Shown here in pieces: positions 28,479 through 39,300 of a stretch of 64,000 bases of DNA. The translations under genes and the position numbers were made by a program. The DNA comes from Roseobacter sp. SK209-2-6. Lineage in GTDB: Bacteria > Pseudomonadota > Alphaproteobacteria > Rhodobacterales > Rhodobacteraceae. The stretch is taken from contig NZ_AAYC01000002.1 of the NCBI RefSeq assembly GCF_000169455.1, forward strand, positions 186,001 to 250,000, written 5' to 3'. The notes under the pieces are model-generated. The model had not been told where the DNA came from. It saw only the letters and a program-made list of their open reading frames with translations, and did not search any database. Position 1 is the first letter of the stretch; every line of letters starts with the position of its first letter.

Positions 28479-28490
28479 ATTAGCGCTAAT
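28479..28490. promoter_or_regulatory. 12-bp palindrome in the hfq leader
   Basis: ATTAGCGCTAAT is a perfect palindrome 53 bases before the hfq start, immediately after CATAAT, which resembles a -10 box. It could be an operator at an hfq promoter. No good -35 box is visible 17 bases upstream. Confidence 0.25.
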
Positions 28491-28542
28491 CGATCGTGCT
28501 GGTCCGCAGCGCGTAGCAAGAACAAAAGCGAGATAACAAAAA

Positions 28543-28782
28543 ATGGCTTCGGACAGACAGAATCTTCAGGATGCTTTCCTGAACCACGTTCGCAAAACCA
28601 AAGTTCCAGTTACAATCTTTCTGATCAATGGTGTGAAACTGCAGGGTGTCATTACCTGGTTCGATAATTTTTGCGTGTTGCTGCGCCGCGATGGTCAGTC
28701 GCAGCTGGTCTATAAACACGCAATCTCGACAATAATGCCGGCCCAGCCGATCAGCCTGTATGAAGGTGAAGACGCCTCTTGA
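28543..28782 (+). CDS. hfq: RNA chaperone Hfq
   Basis: 79-residue Sm-like protein that forms a hexameric ring and helps small RNAs pair with mRNAs. The Sm1 region ([37 protein letters not shown]) and the Sm2 motif ([13 protein letters not shown]) are complete; the acidic C-terminal tail is short, as in other alphaproteobacteria. It overlaps hflX by one base (TGATG), the common hfq-hflX arrangement. Confidence 0.98.
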   Translation: MASDRQNLQDAFLNHVRKTKVPVTIFLINGVKLQGVITWFDNFCVLLRRDGQSQLVYKHAISTIMPAQPISLYEGEDAS

Positions 28783-30053
28783 TGGAGCACGATAGGATCC
28801 GCACCCGTGCTTGGGTGCTGCATCCGGAAATTAAATCCGATTTTGACCGCCGCAATGCCGAGGCGGCATTGGCTGAAGGCGTAGCATTGGCAGAGGCCTT
28901 ACCCGATCTGGATGTGATCGGTTCCAATGTCGTGCGGCTGCCAAAGGCGCATGCTGGTATGCTGTTTGGCTCCGGTAAGATCGAAGAGCTTTCAACCAAG
29001 TTGAAGGCCGAAGAAATTGAGCTGGTCCTGATCGACGGGCCGGTTAGCCCCGTTCAGCAGCGTAACCTGGAAAAGGCCTGGAAAGTTAAGATCCTGGATC
29101 GGACCGGGCTCATCCTAGAGATTTTCTCGGATCGGGCGCGCACGCGTGAAGGTGTTCTACAGGTTGAGATGGCTGCGCTCAGCTATCAGCGGACGCGACT
29201 GGTGCGGGCCTGGACCCACCTGGAGCGTCAGCGCGGCGGGCTTGGTTTTGTTGGCGGCCCGGGTGAAACCCAGATTGAAGCGGACCGTCGCGCCATCGAC
29301 GAACAGCTGGTGCGGTTGCGCAGGCAGTTGGAAAAGGTGGCCAAGACACGGACCCTGCATCGCGCCGCCCGCGCCAAGGTGCCCTATCCGATTGTTGCTC
29401 TTGTTGGTTATACCAATGCCGGTAAATCAACCTTGTTCAACCGTTTGACTGGGGCTGAGGTCATGGCAAAGGATATGCTCTTTGCCACACTGGATCCCAC
29501 CATGCGCAGGGTGGAGCTGCCGGATGGCCCAGAGATTATTCTCTCCGATACGGTTGGGTTTATCTCGGACCTGCCAACTGAGCTGGTTGCGGCCTTTCGG
29601 GCGACGCTGGAAGAGGTTTTGGCGGCAGATGTAATTCTGCATGTGCGTGACATCAGTCATGATGAGACCGCAAAACAGGCCGAGGATGTCGCCTCTATTC
29701 TGGAATCCTTGGGTGTTGATGACAGTCGTGCACAGATCGAGATCTGGAACAAACTGGATCAGCTGAGCGAAGAAGAAGCCATTGCGCGGCGTGAACGCGC
29801 AGAGCGTGAGGAAGATGTCCATGCGATCTCTGCGCTGACAGGTGAAGGTTTGCCTGGGCTTTTGCAAGATATCGCGACGAAGCTTCAGGGCGTGCTCTTT
29901 GAGGAGCAATTCACACTTCCCTACTCAGACGGACGCAAACGCGCGTGGTTATTTGCGCAGGACGTTGTGACAGAGGAAGAGCAAGGCGAAGAAGGTTTTG
30001 TTCTGACGGTGCGTTGGACCGAAAAACAAAAGGCGCAATTTCAATCTGTTTAG
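28782..30053 (+). CDS. hflX: ribosome-associated GTPase HflX
   Basis: 423-residue GTPase that binds the 50S subunit and can split stalled ribosomes. The N-terminal HflX domain has the signature GSGKIEEL and DRTGLILEIFSDRARTREG, followed by a coiled-coil linker with RGGLGFVGGPGETQIE and the G domain: G1 GYTNAGKST, G3 DTVGFISDLP, G4 NKLD. I start at ATG 28782, overlapping the hfq stop by one base; a TTG three bases earlier is possible. A strong terminator follows. Confidence 0.96.
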   Translation: MEHDRIRTRAWVLHPEIKSDFDRRNAEAALAEGVALAEALPDLDVIGSNVVRLPKAHAGMLFGSGKIEELSTKLKAEEIELVLIDGPVSPVQQRNLEKAWKVKILDRTGLILEIFSDRARTREGVLQVEMAALSYQRTRLVRAWTHLERQRGGLGFVGGPGETQIEADRRAIDEQLVRLRRQLEKVAKTRTLHRAARAKVPYPIVALVGYTNAGKSTLFNRLTGAEVMAKDMLFATLDPTMRRVELPDGPEIILSDTVGFISDLPTELVAAFRATLEEVLAADVILHVRDISHDETAKQAEDVASILESLGVDDSRAQIEIWNKLDQLSEEEAIARRERAEREEDVHAISALTGEGLPGLLQDIATKLQGVLFEEQFTLPYSDGRKRAWLFAQDVVTEEEQGEEGFVLTVRWTEKQKAQFQSV

Positions 30054-30111
30054 AAGTAAGCGAAAAGCTGCGCGGAAACGCTTAGCGCTGAATTGCTGTT
30101 CGTCATACTAT

Positions 30112-30139
30112 TGGCCAGCCTTCCCGCGAAGGCTGGCCA
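30112..30139. terminator. strong terminator between hflX and penicillin acylase gene
   Basis: An 11-pair perfect stem (TGGCCAGCCTT / AAGGCTGGCCA) with loop CCCGCG, followed on the plus strand by TTTCTTTT. It sits between convergent genes and can serve both, more strongly hflX. Confidence 0.85.
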
Positions 30140-30146
30140 TTTCTTT

Positions 30147-32621
30147 TCAATTCCGCGGGGTGATGAGCGTAACGCCCACTGCCGCCGCGCGGGCCAGCTC
30201 TTCATCCAAAGACATCGGGACGTATTCTCCACGACGCCAAAGCTGTGCCATATCGTCGTAAGAGCGCGACAGAAAATGCCCTGATTGGCCAGTGGATTGG
30301 ATGAAGAGGGAGCTGTCCGGGTCGGAGAAGTCATAGACCCCTCGATAGCCCGCGGCATGAACATTCTGATAGGGATTTGGACCCTCACCAGAGGTCAGCC
30401 CACGACGTAGGGTATTGTCACCACCGCTGGTGGACTGGCGGATGTTCACAAAAAGGCGCAGGAGCGGGACGTCACCAAGGACCTCATGGTCATGCGTTGC
30501 TTGATGGGCATCGCCCCAGCGAAGGGATTCAAGCGCATCTCCATAGCGCTCTTCTATCCAAACAATCGCATCATCCAGGGCAAGGCGGGACATATCGGTG
30601 CAGCTTTCCTTTGGCGCGCTCTGGGCAACATCGCACCAGGAAGAGGCGCCATTGATATCCCGGAAGACACGCTCCAGAAAGACCGGATCAGGGTGCAGGA
30701 ATTCTGCGACGAGGGGGCCGAGCTCATCCGAGATCAGGCGCGTTTGCAAGGCGCGTAGCCAAGCGGAATAGATCAGCGGCTCGGGCAGATGCTCGTTCAT
30801 TTCCCCGTTCCATTCCGACAAGAGCGAAAGCGCGATCTGCCTCTGCCTTTCGCGGGTCCCGTCTTCGGCAGCCGCACCCGTAAACCAGAGGTCAGCCCCA
30901 ATCAGGGGTAAGAGCGAACGGGCCGTATAGGAGACCGTATCAAGCTGCGCTTCGATAAAGCTGTCCCTTGTGTGAACCTCACGGCTTTGCATCAGGCGAC
31001 GCCAGCGATTGATGCGTTGTGTATCACCCCAAGAAAAGGTCACATGGTTTGGAAATGGCCGTTCAACAGTCTTATTGTTGGTATTGCCCAGAATTCCGCC
31101 TCTTGGGTTGATAAACTCTGGATTGGCTGCATAGGGCGCACGCCCTTGCCAGCGGTTTTCTCTTCGCCACCCCTGCGAGGGCATGCGCCCCTGACTTTGA
31201 TGTTTGGCATCGCGCGCCGGGAAGGCGCCAACGGTTTTGAACCCGATACTGTTCTTGTCGGCCAGTGTCAGATTCTGCGAGGGAGCCATGAACAATTCGC
31301 CCGCTGTGATGGCCTCTGCAACGGATTGGCTACGCATGAGGGCAATAGCCGCAGTCATAGAAGTGTCGTCGGAGCGAAGCGCATTCCACGCCAGGCTAAC
31401 CACATGCCCGGGAGGGGTAATCGTCTCGAGATCAAAGAGATTGCTTGGCAGCACCGGGCCATTCTCTGTCCATCGGAGTTTGAGCGTGACCGGGGGCGAG
31501 CCTTTGATATTGATGATAGAGGGGCGGGTGGTGAATCCCCTGTAGCCATCAGGGCTAAGGTATTCTTCCGGGTTGTCGGGGTTCAGTTTTTCAATGAACA
31601 GATCCTGATCGTCCAAATAGGAAGAGGTGATGCCCCACCCAAGTTGGTTTGAACGACCGGTCAGGATCGCTGGGATGCCGGGTATGGTTCCGCCAATCAC
31701 GCCTCCGGTCGCCAGCTCCATCCGCGCCAGATACCAAAACCCCGGTGCTGTCAGATCCAGATGGGGGTCATTTGCCAGCAAGGTCCCACCGGTCGCAGAG
31801 CGAGAAGCAGAAGCGGCCCAGGCATTTGAAGCACCGGCCAAGCCACGTGCGGCAACAGGCATCAAATCCTGACCCGGTGCGGGGTTCGCGTTAGCATATG
31901 ATGGCAAACCCTCGATCAGACTGGCATATTCGGGCAGAGCTGTAGTGCCCTTACCCGGTGCGTCAGGCAGGATGTCCTGCAACTTTTTGGCATCTTCCAG
32001 CGCCAAGGAAACCCTTGCGCGCAGGATTTCATTCTTGAACTGGTCCGAAAGCTTCAAAGCCATGAGCTTCATCAGGGCAATGCTATCGGCAGGTTGCCAA
32101 GGGGCAATTGGCATATTGAAGAGGAACATCTCTGGCGCGCCACGCCCCAGTGCCTCTTCGTTTACCTCCAGGAGACGGGCGTTTACACCTGCGGAATAGG
32201 CTTTCAGGGCCTGCTGTGTCTCCGGGCTTTGTGCCGCAACCGATTCCTGTGCCAGGCGATAGATGTCCAACCGACGCAGAAAGGCATCCGTTTCTGCCGT
32301 GCGCGCGCCAAAAACCTCGGACAGGCGGCCCTGTGCGGTGCGACGCATGATCGCCATTTGCCACAACCGGTCCTGAGCATGGGCATAGCCGAGCCCATAA
32401 TAGACATCCTCATCACTGGCCCCAAAGCTGCCAAAGATGTGGGGTACATTGGCATTGTCACGCACAATTTCCAGCGGCGCAGAAAGGCCGGGCAAGGCGA
32501 CTTCTTTCTCGTATTCCGGCAGCGACCGTGAGGCCAGGTAATAGGTCAGGCCCGAAGCCAGCAGAACCAGAAGAATCAAAGCAGCTGCGAAGCGAAACAG
32601 CCAGCGGAAAAGAAGTGCCAT
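30147..32621 (-). CDS. penicillin acylase family protein (Ntn hydrolase)
   Basis: 824-residue precursor of a penicillin G acylase-type amidase, related to enzymes that cleave beta-lactam side chains or acyl-homoserine lactones. An N-terminal hydrophobic segment (residues 8-25) should export or anchor it. The alpha-chain region has the typical DNANVPHIFG and GYAHAQDRLWQM motifs. Autocleavage would expose the nucleophile Ser265 in GLAGASNAWA, followed by LLANDPHLDL. Start chosen at ATG 32621 with AGGAAA upstream, because an earlier frame start at 32750 would overlap the divergent dehydrogenase gene. Substrate unknown; a quorum-quenching role is possible but unproven. Confidence 0.88.
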   Translation of the reverse strand: MALLFRWLFRFAAALILLVLLASGLTYYLASRSLPEYEKEVALPGLSAPLEIVRDNANVPHIFGSFGASDEDVYYGLGYAHAQDRLWQMAIMRRTAQGRLSEVFGARTAETDAFLRRLDIYRLAQESVAAQSPETQQALKAYSAGVNARLLEVNEEALGRGAPEMFLFNMPIAPWQPADSIALMKLMALKLSDQFKNEILRARVSLALEDAKKLQDILPDAPGKGTTALPEYASLIEGLPSYANANPAPGQDLMPVAARGLAGASNAWAASASRSATGGTLLANDPHLDLTAPGFWYLARMELATGGVIGGTIPGIPAILTGRSNQLGWGITSSYLDDQDLFIEKLNPDNPEEYLSPDGYRGFTTRPSIINIKGSPPVTLKLRWTENGPVLPSNLFDLETITPPGHVVSLAWNALRSDDTSMTAAIALMRSQSVAEAITAGELFMAPSQNLTLADKNSIGFKTVGAFPARDAKHQSQGRMPSQGWRRENRWQGRAPYAANPEFINPRGGILGNTNNKTVERPFPNHVTFSWGDTQRINRWRRLMQSREVHTRDSFIEAQLDTVSYTARSLLPLIGADLWFTGAAAEDGTRERQRQIALSLLSEWNGEMNEHLPEPLIYSAWLRALQTRLISDELGPLVAEFLHPDPVFLERVFRDINGASSWCDVAQSAPKESCTDMSRLALDDAIVWIEERYGDALESLRWGDAHQATHDHEVLGDVPLLRLFVNIRQSTSGGDNTLRRGLTSGEGPNPYQNVHAAGYRGVYDFSDPDSSLFIQSTGQSGHFLSRSYDDMAQLWRRGEYVPMSLDEELARAAAVGVTLITPRN

Positions 32622-32734
32622 ATGCGTTTGAGTTTCCTGTTTTCTTTGCGGAATTCGCCATGTGAGATTGCACAGGCCTGCGCCAGTGATACTGTGGCGC
32701 CAACATAGAGCAAGCACGAACAGGGGAAAAGCGA

Positions 32735-33607
32735 ATGGCAAAAACCGCATTTCTAGGACTAGGTGTCATGGGCTATCCCATGGCAGGACATTTGAAGTCT
32801 GCAGGCCATGAGGTCTGTGTTTTCAACCGGACACAGGCCAAGGCAGAGGCCTGGGCAAAGGCGCATGAGGGGCGTTCCGCCCCGACCCCGCGCGAAGCTG
32901 CCGAAGGCGCTGAATTTGTCATGGCCTGTGTTGGCAATGATGATGATCTGCGCTCCGTCTGTCTGGGGCCGGATGGAGCATTCGCAGGAATGGCCAAGGG
33001 GAGCGTCTTTGTCGATCACACGACGGTTTCCGAGAAAGTGACAAGAGAGTTGCATGCCGCAGCGGCACAAGCAGGTATCGCCTTTGTGGATGCGCCGATT
33101 TCTGGTGGTCAGGCCGGCGCAGAAAATGGTGTTTTATCCGTGATGTGCGGGGGCGCAGAAGACGCCTATCTCCGTGTGGAACCTGTCATTGCAGCCTATG
33201 CCAAGATTTGTCGCCGCATTGGCGAAAGCGGGGCAGGGCAGCTGACAAAGATGTGCAACCAGATCGCAATCGCCGGGTTGGTCCAAGGGTTGAGCGAAGC
33301 CCTGCATTTTGCCGAAAAGGCCGGGCTGGATGGTCGTGCTGTGGTCGAAGTGATCAGCCAAGGGGCTGCCGGAAGTTGGCAGATGGCCAACCGCCATGAA
33401 ACCATGTTGGTTGACCATTTTGATCATGGCTTTGCCGTGGATTGGATGCGCAAGGACCTTGGGATCTGCCTCTCGGCTGCGGACGAAACTGGGGCCAGCC
33501 TACCCGTTACTGCACTTGTCGACCAATTCTACAAAGATGTGCAAAAGCTTGGAGGCGGTCGCTGGGATACCTCCTCTTTGTTTAAGCGCTTGAAGGCCTT
33601 GGACTAA
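32735..33607 (+). CDS. NAD(P)-dependent beta-hydroxyacid dehydrogenase
   Basis: 290-residue member of the 3-hydroxyisobutyrate dehydrogenase family, which oxidises short beta-hydroxyacids. The Rossmann motif GLGVMGYPMAGHL is at the N-terminus, the substrate-binding motif FVDAPISGGQAGAENG follows near residue 118, and the catalytic Lys lies in GQLTKMCNQ. The ATG follows AGGGGAAAAGCGA. It stands alone between the divergent acylase gene and a terminator; with no valine-degradation genes nearby, tartronate semialdehyde or succinic semialdehyde reduction are alternatives. Confidence 0.88.
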   Translation: MAKTAFLGLGVMGYPMAGHLKSAGHEVCVFNRTQAKAEAWAKAHEGRSAPTPREAAEGAEFVMACVGNDDDLRSVCLGPDGAFAGMAKGSVFVDHTTVSEKVTRELHAAAAQAGIAFVDAPISGGQAGAENGVLSVMCGGAEDAYLRVEPVIAAYAKICRRIGESGAGQLTKMCNQIAIAGLVQGLSEALHFAEKAGLDGRAVVEVISQGAAGSWQMANRHETMLVDHFDHGFAVDWMRKDLGICLSAADETGASLPVTALVDQFYKDVQKLGGGRWDTSSLFKRLKALD

Positions 33608-33648
33608 GATCCTGACAAGGGAAACAGGCTCAGGAAACGAGAACTGAA

Positions 33649-33678
33649 AAGGGCGGCGTTAGAAGAGGGGCCGCCCTT
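33649..33678 (+). terminator. terminator after the dehydrogenase gene
   Basis: AAGGGCGGC pairs with GCCGCCCTT around a 12-base loop, followed by a moderately T-rich tail. It lies about 40 bases after the stop. Confidence 0.65.
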
Positions 33679-33746
33679 GTTACATTTCGGGGCTTGAAGC
33701 GCATTTGCCAGCCAGCCAGTTAGCCGACCGACAACGAGGCAAAGGC

Positions 33747-34322
33747 TTAGGGGATAATACGGGTGTATTTCGCGCCTTCCAACGTTGCTCCAATGCGGAA
33801 ACCTGCCTGCCCGAACACAGCGGCCAGAATTGGCGAAGTCAGCGTATTGGTATCGGTGGCAATGGAATTGCCTTCATCCTTGATCACATATTCCAGACCC
33901 GCGCCGGCGGCCCAGCCCGAAGAACGGCGGAATCCGGACAGCGCATCCTGCGTCATGAAGAAGAGAACATGAGCATATTGTTGCGCGCCAATCTGAAGAC
34001 CTGCATTGCCTTTGACAGTAGAGTAATAATCCACGGTGGTGTCATTGATACGCAATGCACCCCGTCCATAGGCACCACCAAAGACAAAGCCAGCCTCGGT
34101 CACAAGCGGCATAACCAGCATGCCGGTTGACTTGTCAGCGAGGGTCCGGGTGTTGGGGTACAGATTATACATTTGGCTCAGTGTGGCATCGACGCGAGCA
34201 TCGATGACAGCGGCATTGTTGCTGCCAACACCATTGCCGCAGGCGGCGGTTGTGGTGACGCCAGCCAGAATTCCAAGGGTGACACCGCGTCGCGAGATAC
34301 GGCTGGAGGGAGTGCTGCTCAT
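33747..34322 (-). CDS. SYLF-domain (YSC84-type) lipoprotein
   Basis: 191 residues. The N-terminus has a twin-arginine-like SRRGVTLGILAGV and a lipobox-like TTAAC, so it is probably an exported lipoprotein. The rest is a SYLF (DUF500/YSC84) domain, known in eukaryotes to bind phosphoinositide lipids: LADKSTGMLVMPLVTEAGFVFGG, GNAGLQIGAQQYAHVLFFMT and the C-terminal beta-rich region. The bacterial role is unknown. About 230 bases before hemB hold its promoter region, in which I see nothing specific. Confidence 0.82.
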   Translation of the reverse strand: MSSTPSSRISRRGVTLGILAGVTTTAACGNGVGSNNAAVIDARVDATLSQMYNLYPNTRTLADKSTGMLVMPLVTEAGFVFGGAYGRGALRINDTTVDYYSTVKGNAGLQIGAQQYAHVLFFMTQDALSGFRRSSGWAAGAGLEYVIKDEGNSIATDTNTLTSPILAAVFGQAGFRIGATLEGAKYTRIIP

Positions 34323-34555
34323 TTTTCAGTTGCCTGTCCTGGGCCCGCATATCTGTCAGAGGTCTTAGATTTCAAAGACGTGAAGATGGGGCGGAGTTCT
34401 CAACAAGTGGTTGGTTTGTCCAACCTAAAGGCAAGTATACCGCCGTTGCGACGGACTGTCATCACATAGCAACCCGTGATGGGCGGCTTCTCGCCCGATT
34501 TTATTTCAATTTTGTACAGGTTCAGGCCCTGTCCATATATGGGCAGGGCATGGGG

Positions 34556-35554
34556 TTACCCATTCAGTATTTGGGCAACCTCTGGTGCAAAATAGCTGAG
34601 AATCCCGTCACAACCGGCGCGCTTAAAGGCCAATAAGCTCTCGAGCATGACCTTTTCCCCATCGATCCAGCCATTTTGCGCAGCAGCCTTGATCATCGCG
34701 TATTCACCGGAGACCTGATAGGCAAAAGTTGGCGCGCCAAAAGTGGATTTGGTGCGATAGCAGATATCCAAATAGGCAAGGCCGGGCTTGACCATGACCA
34801 TATCGGCGCCTTCTTGCAGATCCCGCTCGATCAGGCGCATTGCCTCGTTGCTGTTGCCCGGATCCATTTGATAGGTCTTTTTATCGCCCTGTAGCGCACC
34901 AGAAGCGCCGACGGCATCGCGAAAAGGACCATAAAAGCCAGAGGCATATTTCGCCGAATAGGACATGATGCAAACATTGTGGTAACCAGCGGCCTCCAAT
35001 GCCTGTCGCATCGCCCCTATCCGGCCATCCATCATATCAGAAGGGCCAATAATATCCGCGCCGGACTCTGCCTGTGCCAGAGTCATTTTGACCAATGCTT
35101 CAACCGTGCGATCGTTGACGATTTCGCCATTCTCAACATAGCCGTCATGGCCATTGATGTTATATGGATCCAAGGCAACGTCGGTCATGACCGCGATATT
35201 GGGGGCGGCTTCCTTGATAGCGCGAATGGCGCGGTTGCTCAGATTATCGGGGCTCCAGGCCTCGGCGCAATCCTCTGTTTTCAAAGAGCTATCCGTATAG
35301 GGAAAGATGCAAATCGCGGGAATTCCCAGGGCTTCGGCCTCAACCGCTGCTTTAGAAATCAAATCGACAGAACGACGGTACACGCCTGGCATCGAGGCAA
35401 TGGGTTCTTCGATCCCTTCACCATCTCGAACAAAAACTGGCCAGATCAGATCCTCTGCGGTCAGGTTGTTTTCACGTACCATACCCCGGATCGCCGGGCT
35501 AACACGGGTGCGGCGCAGGCGCGCTGCGGGAAAGGGGGCTACGGTTGGTCTCAT
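34556..35554 (-). CDS. hemB: delta-aminolevulinic acid dehydratase (porphobilinogen synthase)
   Basis: 332-residue enzyme that condenses two 5-aminolevulinates to porphobilinogen for haem, B12 and bacteriochlorophyll. The two active-site lysines lie in SYSAKYASGFYGPF and MVKPGLAYLDI. The metal site reads DVALDPYNINGHDG, with Asp where zinc enzymes have cysteines, so it is the magnesium-type enzyme like that of Pseudomonas. I start at ATG 35554 (MRPTVAPFPAARLRRTR); the open frame continues 101 codons upstream without homology and overlaps the next gene. Confidence 0.96.
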   Translation of the reverse strand: MRPTVAPFPAARLRRTRVSPAIRGMVRENNLTAEDLIWPVFVRDGEGIEEPIASMPGVYRRSVDLISKAAVEAEALGIPAICIFPYTDSSLKTEDCAEAWSPDNLSNRAIRAIKEAAPNIAVMTDVALDPYNINGHDGYVENGEIVNDRTVEALVKMTLAQAESGADIIGPSDMMDGRIGAMRQALEAAGYHNVCIMSYSAKYASGFYGPFRDAVGASGALQGDKKTYQMDPGNSNEAMRLIERDLQEGADMVMVKPGLAYLDICYRTKSTFGAPTFAYQVSGEYAMIKAAAQNGWIDGEKVMLESLLAFKRAGCDGILSYFAPEVAQILNG

Positions 35555-35775
35555 GCCTGGCTCATCCGTTGTTGTTCTGCCAAGTGGGTGGCATGGATTT
35601 GCAAGCCAGGCAAGTGGCACATTCGCCGCGTTTTGATCGGGTGCAAAGTCAAAGGTATAGACTGGGGCTTGTCTTGAACCGGCTCTCGGAGGATATAGGG
35701 GAATAATCCAAGGCTGCTCTCCAATGGCCGACCGGATTATGTATTGACGGAAACGCACAGACAAGGCTGACTTTT

Positions 35776-36300
35776 TTGGATTTGCTCCAAACACTTTCGG
35801 AACTGATCGAGTTTCGTTCCTTCTCAAATCTTTGGTTTTGGATTGCTCTGGCCGCACTCTGGTCAGGCCTTAGCCATCGTATCCTCGGCGTGCCGCATGA
35901 CATGGTTCTGAGGGCGCGGCGGCGTGGCGGGCAACATGCTTCGGATCTGCAAGATCTGGCGCGGATTCATATCAACCGGATGATCTATGTTAGCCAATCT
36001 GCCGGGGTCTGGCTGCTGGCAGGAAGCTGTTTTGTCTTGTCGGCACTGGCCACTCTGGGTTTTGTTCTTGGGGTCGAATTCGCGCAGGCGGTCTTTTTGC
36101 TAATGTTCCCTTTTGCGCTTGTTCGGCTGGTCAATCTATTTGCCGCCTATCGCGCAGCTGAAAGGGACTATGGCTTTGAAGAACTTTGTTCTCTGATCCT
36201 GTACTGCCGCACGATCATTCAAGTTCTTGGCGTTGTTTTCATTTTCGTTACGGCGCTTTGGGGCATGTTTCAAAACCTCAGCATTGGTGCACTAGGCTGA
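35776..36300 (+). CDS. conserved small membrane protein upstream of mfd
   Basis: 174 residues with four predicted transmembrane segments (NLWFWIALAALWSGLSH; GVWLLAGSCFVLSALATLGFVLG; FAQAVFLLMFPFALVRLV; TIIQVLGVVFIFVTALWGMF). The only plausible start is a TTG at 35776, with AAGG nine bases before it. From memory, close relatives in Rhodobacterales carry the database label 'component of SufBCD complex', but no Suf genes lie here and nothing in the sequence supports it. It ends about 90 bases before mfd and may share its transcript. Confidence 0.75.
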   Translation: MDLLQTLSELIEFRSFSNLWFWIALAALWSGLSHRILGVPHDMVLRARRRGGQHASDLQDLARIHINRMIYVSQSAGVWLLAGSCFVLSALATLGFVLGVEFAQAVFLLMFPFALVRLVNLFAAYRAAERDYGFEELCSLILYCRTIIQVLGVVFIFVTALWGMFQNLSIGALG

Positions 36301-36390
36301 GAAAGAGCAGGGGGACGGATCCCTTGCCTTCCCCTCATTCGGGCTTAGAAAGAGCGGGATAGAGATCTCAAGTTCAAAGAGGAGCGCAGA

Positions 36391-39300
36391 ATGGCGCAGG
36401 GTTCGATCACGCAGGGCTCGATCACAATGGGCGGCGCACCGGAAGGGTATGACGCGCGCCTGATCTTGAAAGAGCTTGAGACATCGAAACAGCCGGTGTT
36501 GCATATCGCCCGTGACGATAAGCGGATGGAAGCCATGCGCGCGGCGCTCAGCTTTTTTGCGCCAGACCTGCCGATCTTGGTTTTTCCCGGCTGGGATTGT
36601 CTGCCCTATGACCGGGTTTCGCCAAATGCAGATGTTTCTGCTGCGCGCATGGCGACCCTGGCCGCTTTGGTACATCAAATGCCAAAGCAGTTTGTCCTTC
36701 TGACGACGCTAAACGGTGCCAGCCAGCGCGTACCGGCGCGATCCATCCTGAAGGAGGCTGCATTTCGCGCCAGGGTAGATCAACGCGTTGACGAAGAAGC
36801 ACTGCGTAAGTTCCTGGTTCGTATGGGTTTTGTGCAGTCTCCGACGGTTATGGAAGCCGGTGATTATGCAATCCGTGGCGGGATCATCGATATCTTCCCC
36901 CCAGGAGAAAGTGGACCGGTGCGATTGGATTTCTTTGGTGATATCCTGGACGGCGCCCGGCGTTTTGATCCTGTGTCTCAGCGCACGACGGAAAAGCTGG
37001 ACCTGGTTGAGCTGGCTCCGGTTTCTGAGGTAATTCTAGATGAGGCTGCAATCACGCGGTTTCGGCAGAATTATCGTATCGAGTTTGGCGCAGCCGGAAC
37101 TGATGATCCCCTGTATGAAGCCGTAAGTGCGGGGCGAAAACACCAGGGCATTGAGCATTGGCTACCCTTTTTCCACGAGACCCTGGAAACGCTATTTGAT
37201 TATTTGCCTGATGCGACAATCACTCTGGATGACCAATCGACGCCTGCTCGACTTGCGCGTTGGGATAGCATTCAGGATCAATATGAAACCCGCAAACATG
37301 CGATGTCTCAAAAGGGACGCATGGACAGCGTCTATAAGCCCGCGCCACCCGGCGGGCTGTATATGGATGACATGGCCTGGAAAGAAGCCACGGCGCGGCA
37401 TCGGGTTATACAATTCCATCCTCTCGCGCAGGCTTCGGGACCAGGGGTCGTAGATGCGGGCGGACGTATCGGGCGAAACTTCTCCCCTGAAAGACAGCAG
37501 GAAAATATAAGCCTTTTTGGCGCCTTAGCTTCCCATATTAAAGCGCGCCTGCAGGAGGGGCCGGTTGTTGTCGCTTCTTATTCAGAGGGTGCGCGGGAAC
37601 GGCTCTCTGGTCTGATTGAGGATGAAGGCCTTGCAGAGGTCATTCATCTTCGCGATGGGGGCAGCATTGGAAAATCTGGTTTGCATCTGGCCGTCTGGGC
37701 TTTGGAGCATGGGTTTCAGACAGCGGATCTGACCGTCATTTCCGAACAGGATGTGCTGGGGGACCGGCTGATCCGCGCGCCGAAGAAACGGCGCAAGGCC
37801 GAGAACTTCCTGACCGAGACACAATCTCTTTCACCGGGTGATCTGGTTGTGCATGTGGACCATGGGATCGGCCGCTACAGGGGGTTGGAAGTGGTGACAG
37901 CTGCGGGTGCTGCGCATGAGTGTATTCTACTGGAATATGCCGAAGACTCAAAACTCTACCTTCCTGTTGAAAATATCGAGCTTCTGTCCAAATACGGGCA
38001 TGACGAAGGCCTATTGGATCGCCTGGGTGGCGGAGCCTGGCAGGCCAAGAAGGCCAAGCTCAAGGAGCGGATCCGGGAAATGGCAGATCGTCTCATCCGC
38101 ATTGCGGCTGAGCGGGCCCTGCGCAAGGCTCCCGTCATGGATCCTCCTCCACATGCCTGGGAGGAGTTTTCAGCGCGTTTCCCCTATCAGGAAACGGAGG
38201 ATCAGCTGCGCGCCATCGAAGATGTGATGGAAGATCTGCATTCCGGTCAACCGATGGATCGCTTGATCTGTGGAGATGTGGGCTTTGGCAAAACCGAGGT
38301 TGCAATGCGTGCAGCATTTGTTGCGGCAATGTCCGGCTTGCAGGTTGCCATCGTTGCGCCCACCACGCTTTTAGCCCGGCAACACGCGGCAGGGTTTGCG
38401 GAGCGGTTTCGCGGGTTTCCGTTGGAAGTTAGGCAGTTGTCGCGCTTTGTTTCTGCAAAAGATGCATCCAAAACACGTGAAGGATTGGCCAAAGGGACCA
38501 TTGATATTGTGGTCGGCACCCATGCGCTCCTGGCGAAAAACATCAGGTTCCAGAATCTTGGCCTGCTGATCATCGATGAAGAGCAGCACTTTGGTGTGGC
38601 GCATAAAGAACGTCTGAAACAACTGCGCAGCGACATTCATGTGCTGACGCTGACAGCAACCCCGATCCCGCGCACGCTGCAGCTTTCTCTGACTGGGGTG
38701 CGGGATCTTTCCATCATTGGCACGCCTCCGGTGGATCGGTTGGCGATTAGAACCTATGTCAGCGAGTTTGATGCTGTAACAATCCGCGAGGCGTTGCTGC
38801 GTGAGCATTATCGCGGAGGGCAGAGCTTTTATGTGGTGCCGCGGATCTCAGATCTGCCCGAAATCGAAGAATTCTTGAAAACCCAGCTGCCGGAGCTTCG
38901 CTATGTGGTGGCAACGGGTCAGATGGCGGCCGGCGAGTTGGATGACCGAATGAATGCCTTCTACGATGGCAAATTCGATGTGTTGCTAGCCACAACGATT
39001 GTTGAAAGCGGATTGGATATTCCGACCGCTAATACCATGGTTGTGCATCGTGCCGATATGTTTGGTCTGGCGCAGCTTTATCAGATCAGGGGCAGGGTGG
39101 GACGGTCCAAAACCCGTGCCTATGCCTATCTGACGACCAAACCGCGCCAGCGTTTGACCCAGACCGCCGAAAAGCGCCTGCGGGTCCTTGGCTCGCTGGA
39201 TACGCTGGGGGCCGGCTTTACCTTAGCCTCGCAAGACCTTGATATCAGGGGAGCCGGCAACCTGCTGGGTGAAGAGCAATCTGGTCAGATGCGTGATGTC

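Noticed and set aside
35776-36300. Component of a SufBCD complex
   Set aside because: That label seems to be a propagated annotation; the protein is a four-TM membrane protein with no Suf genes nearby.
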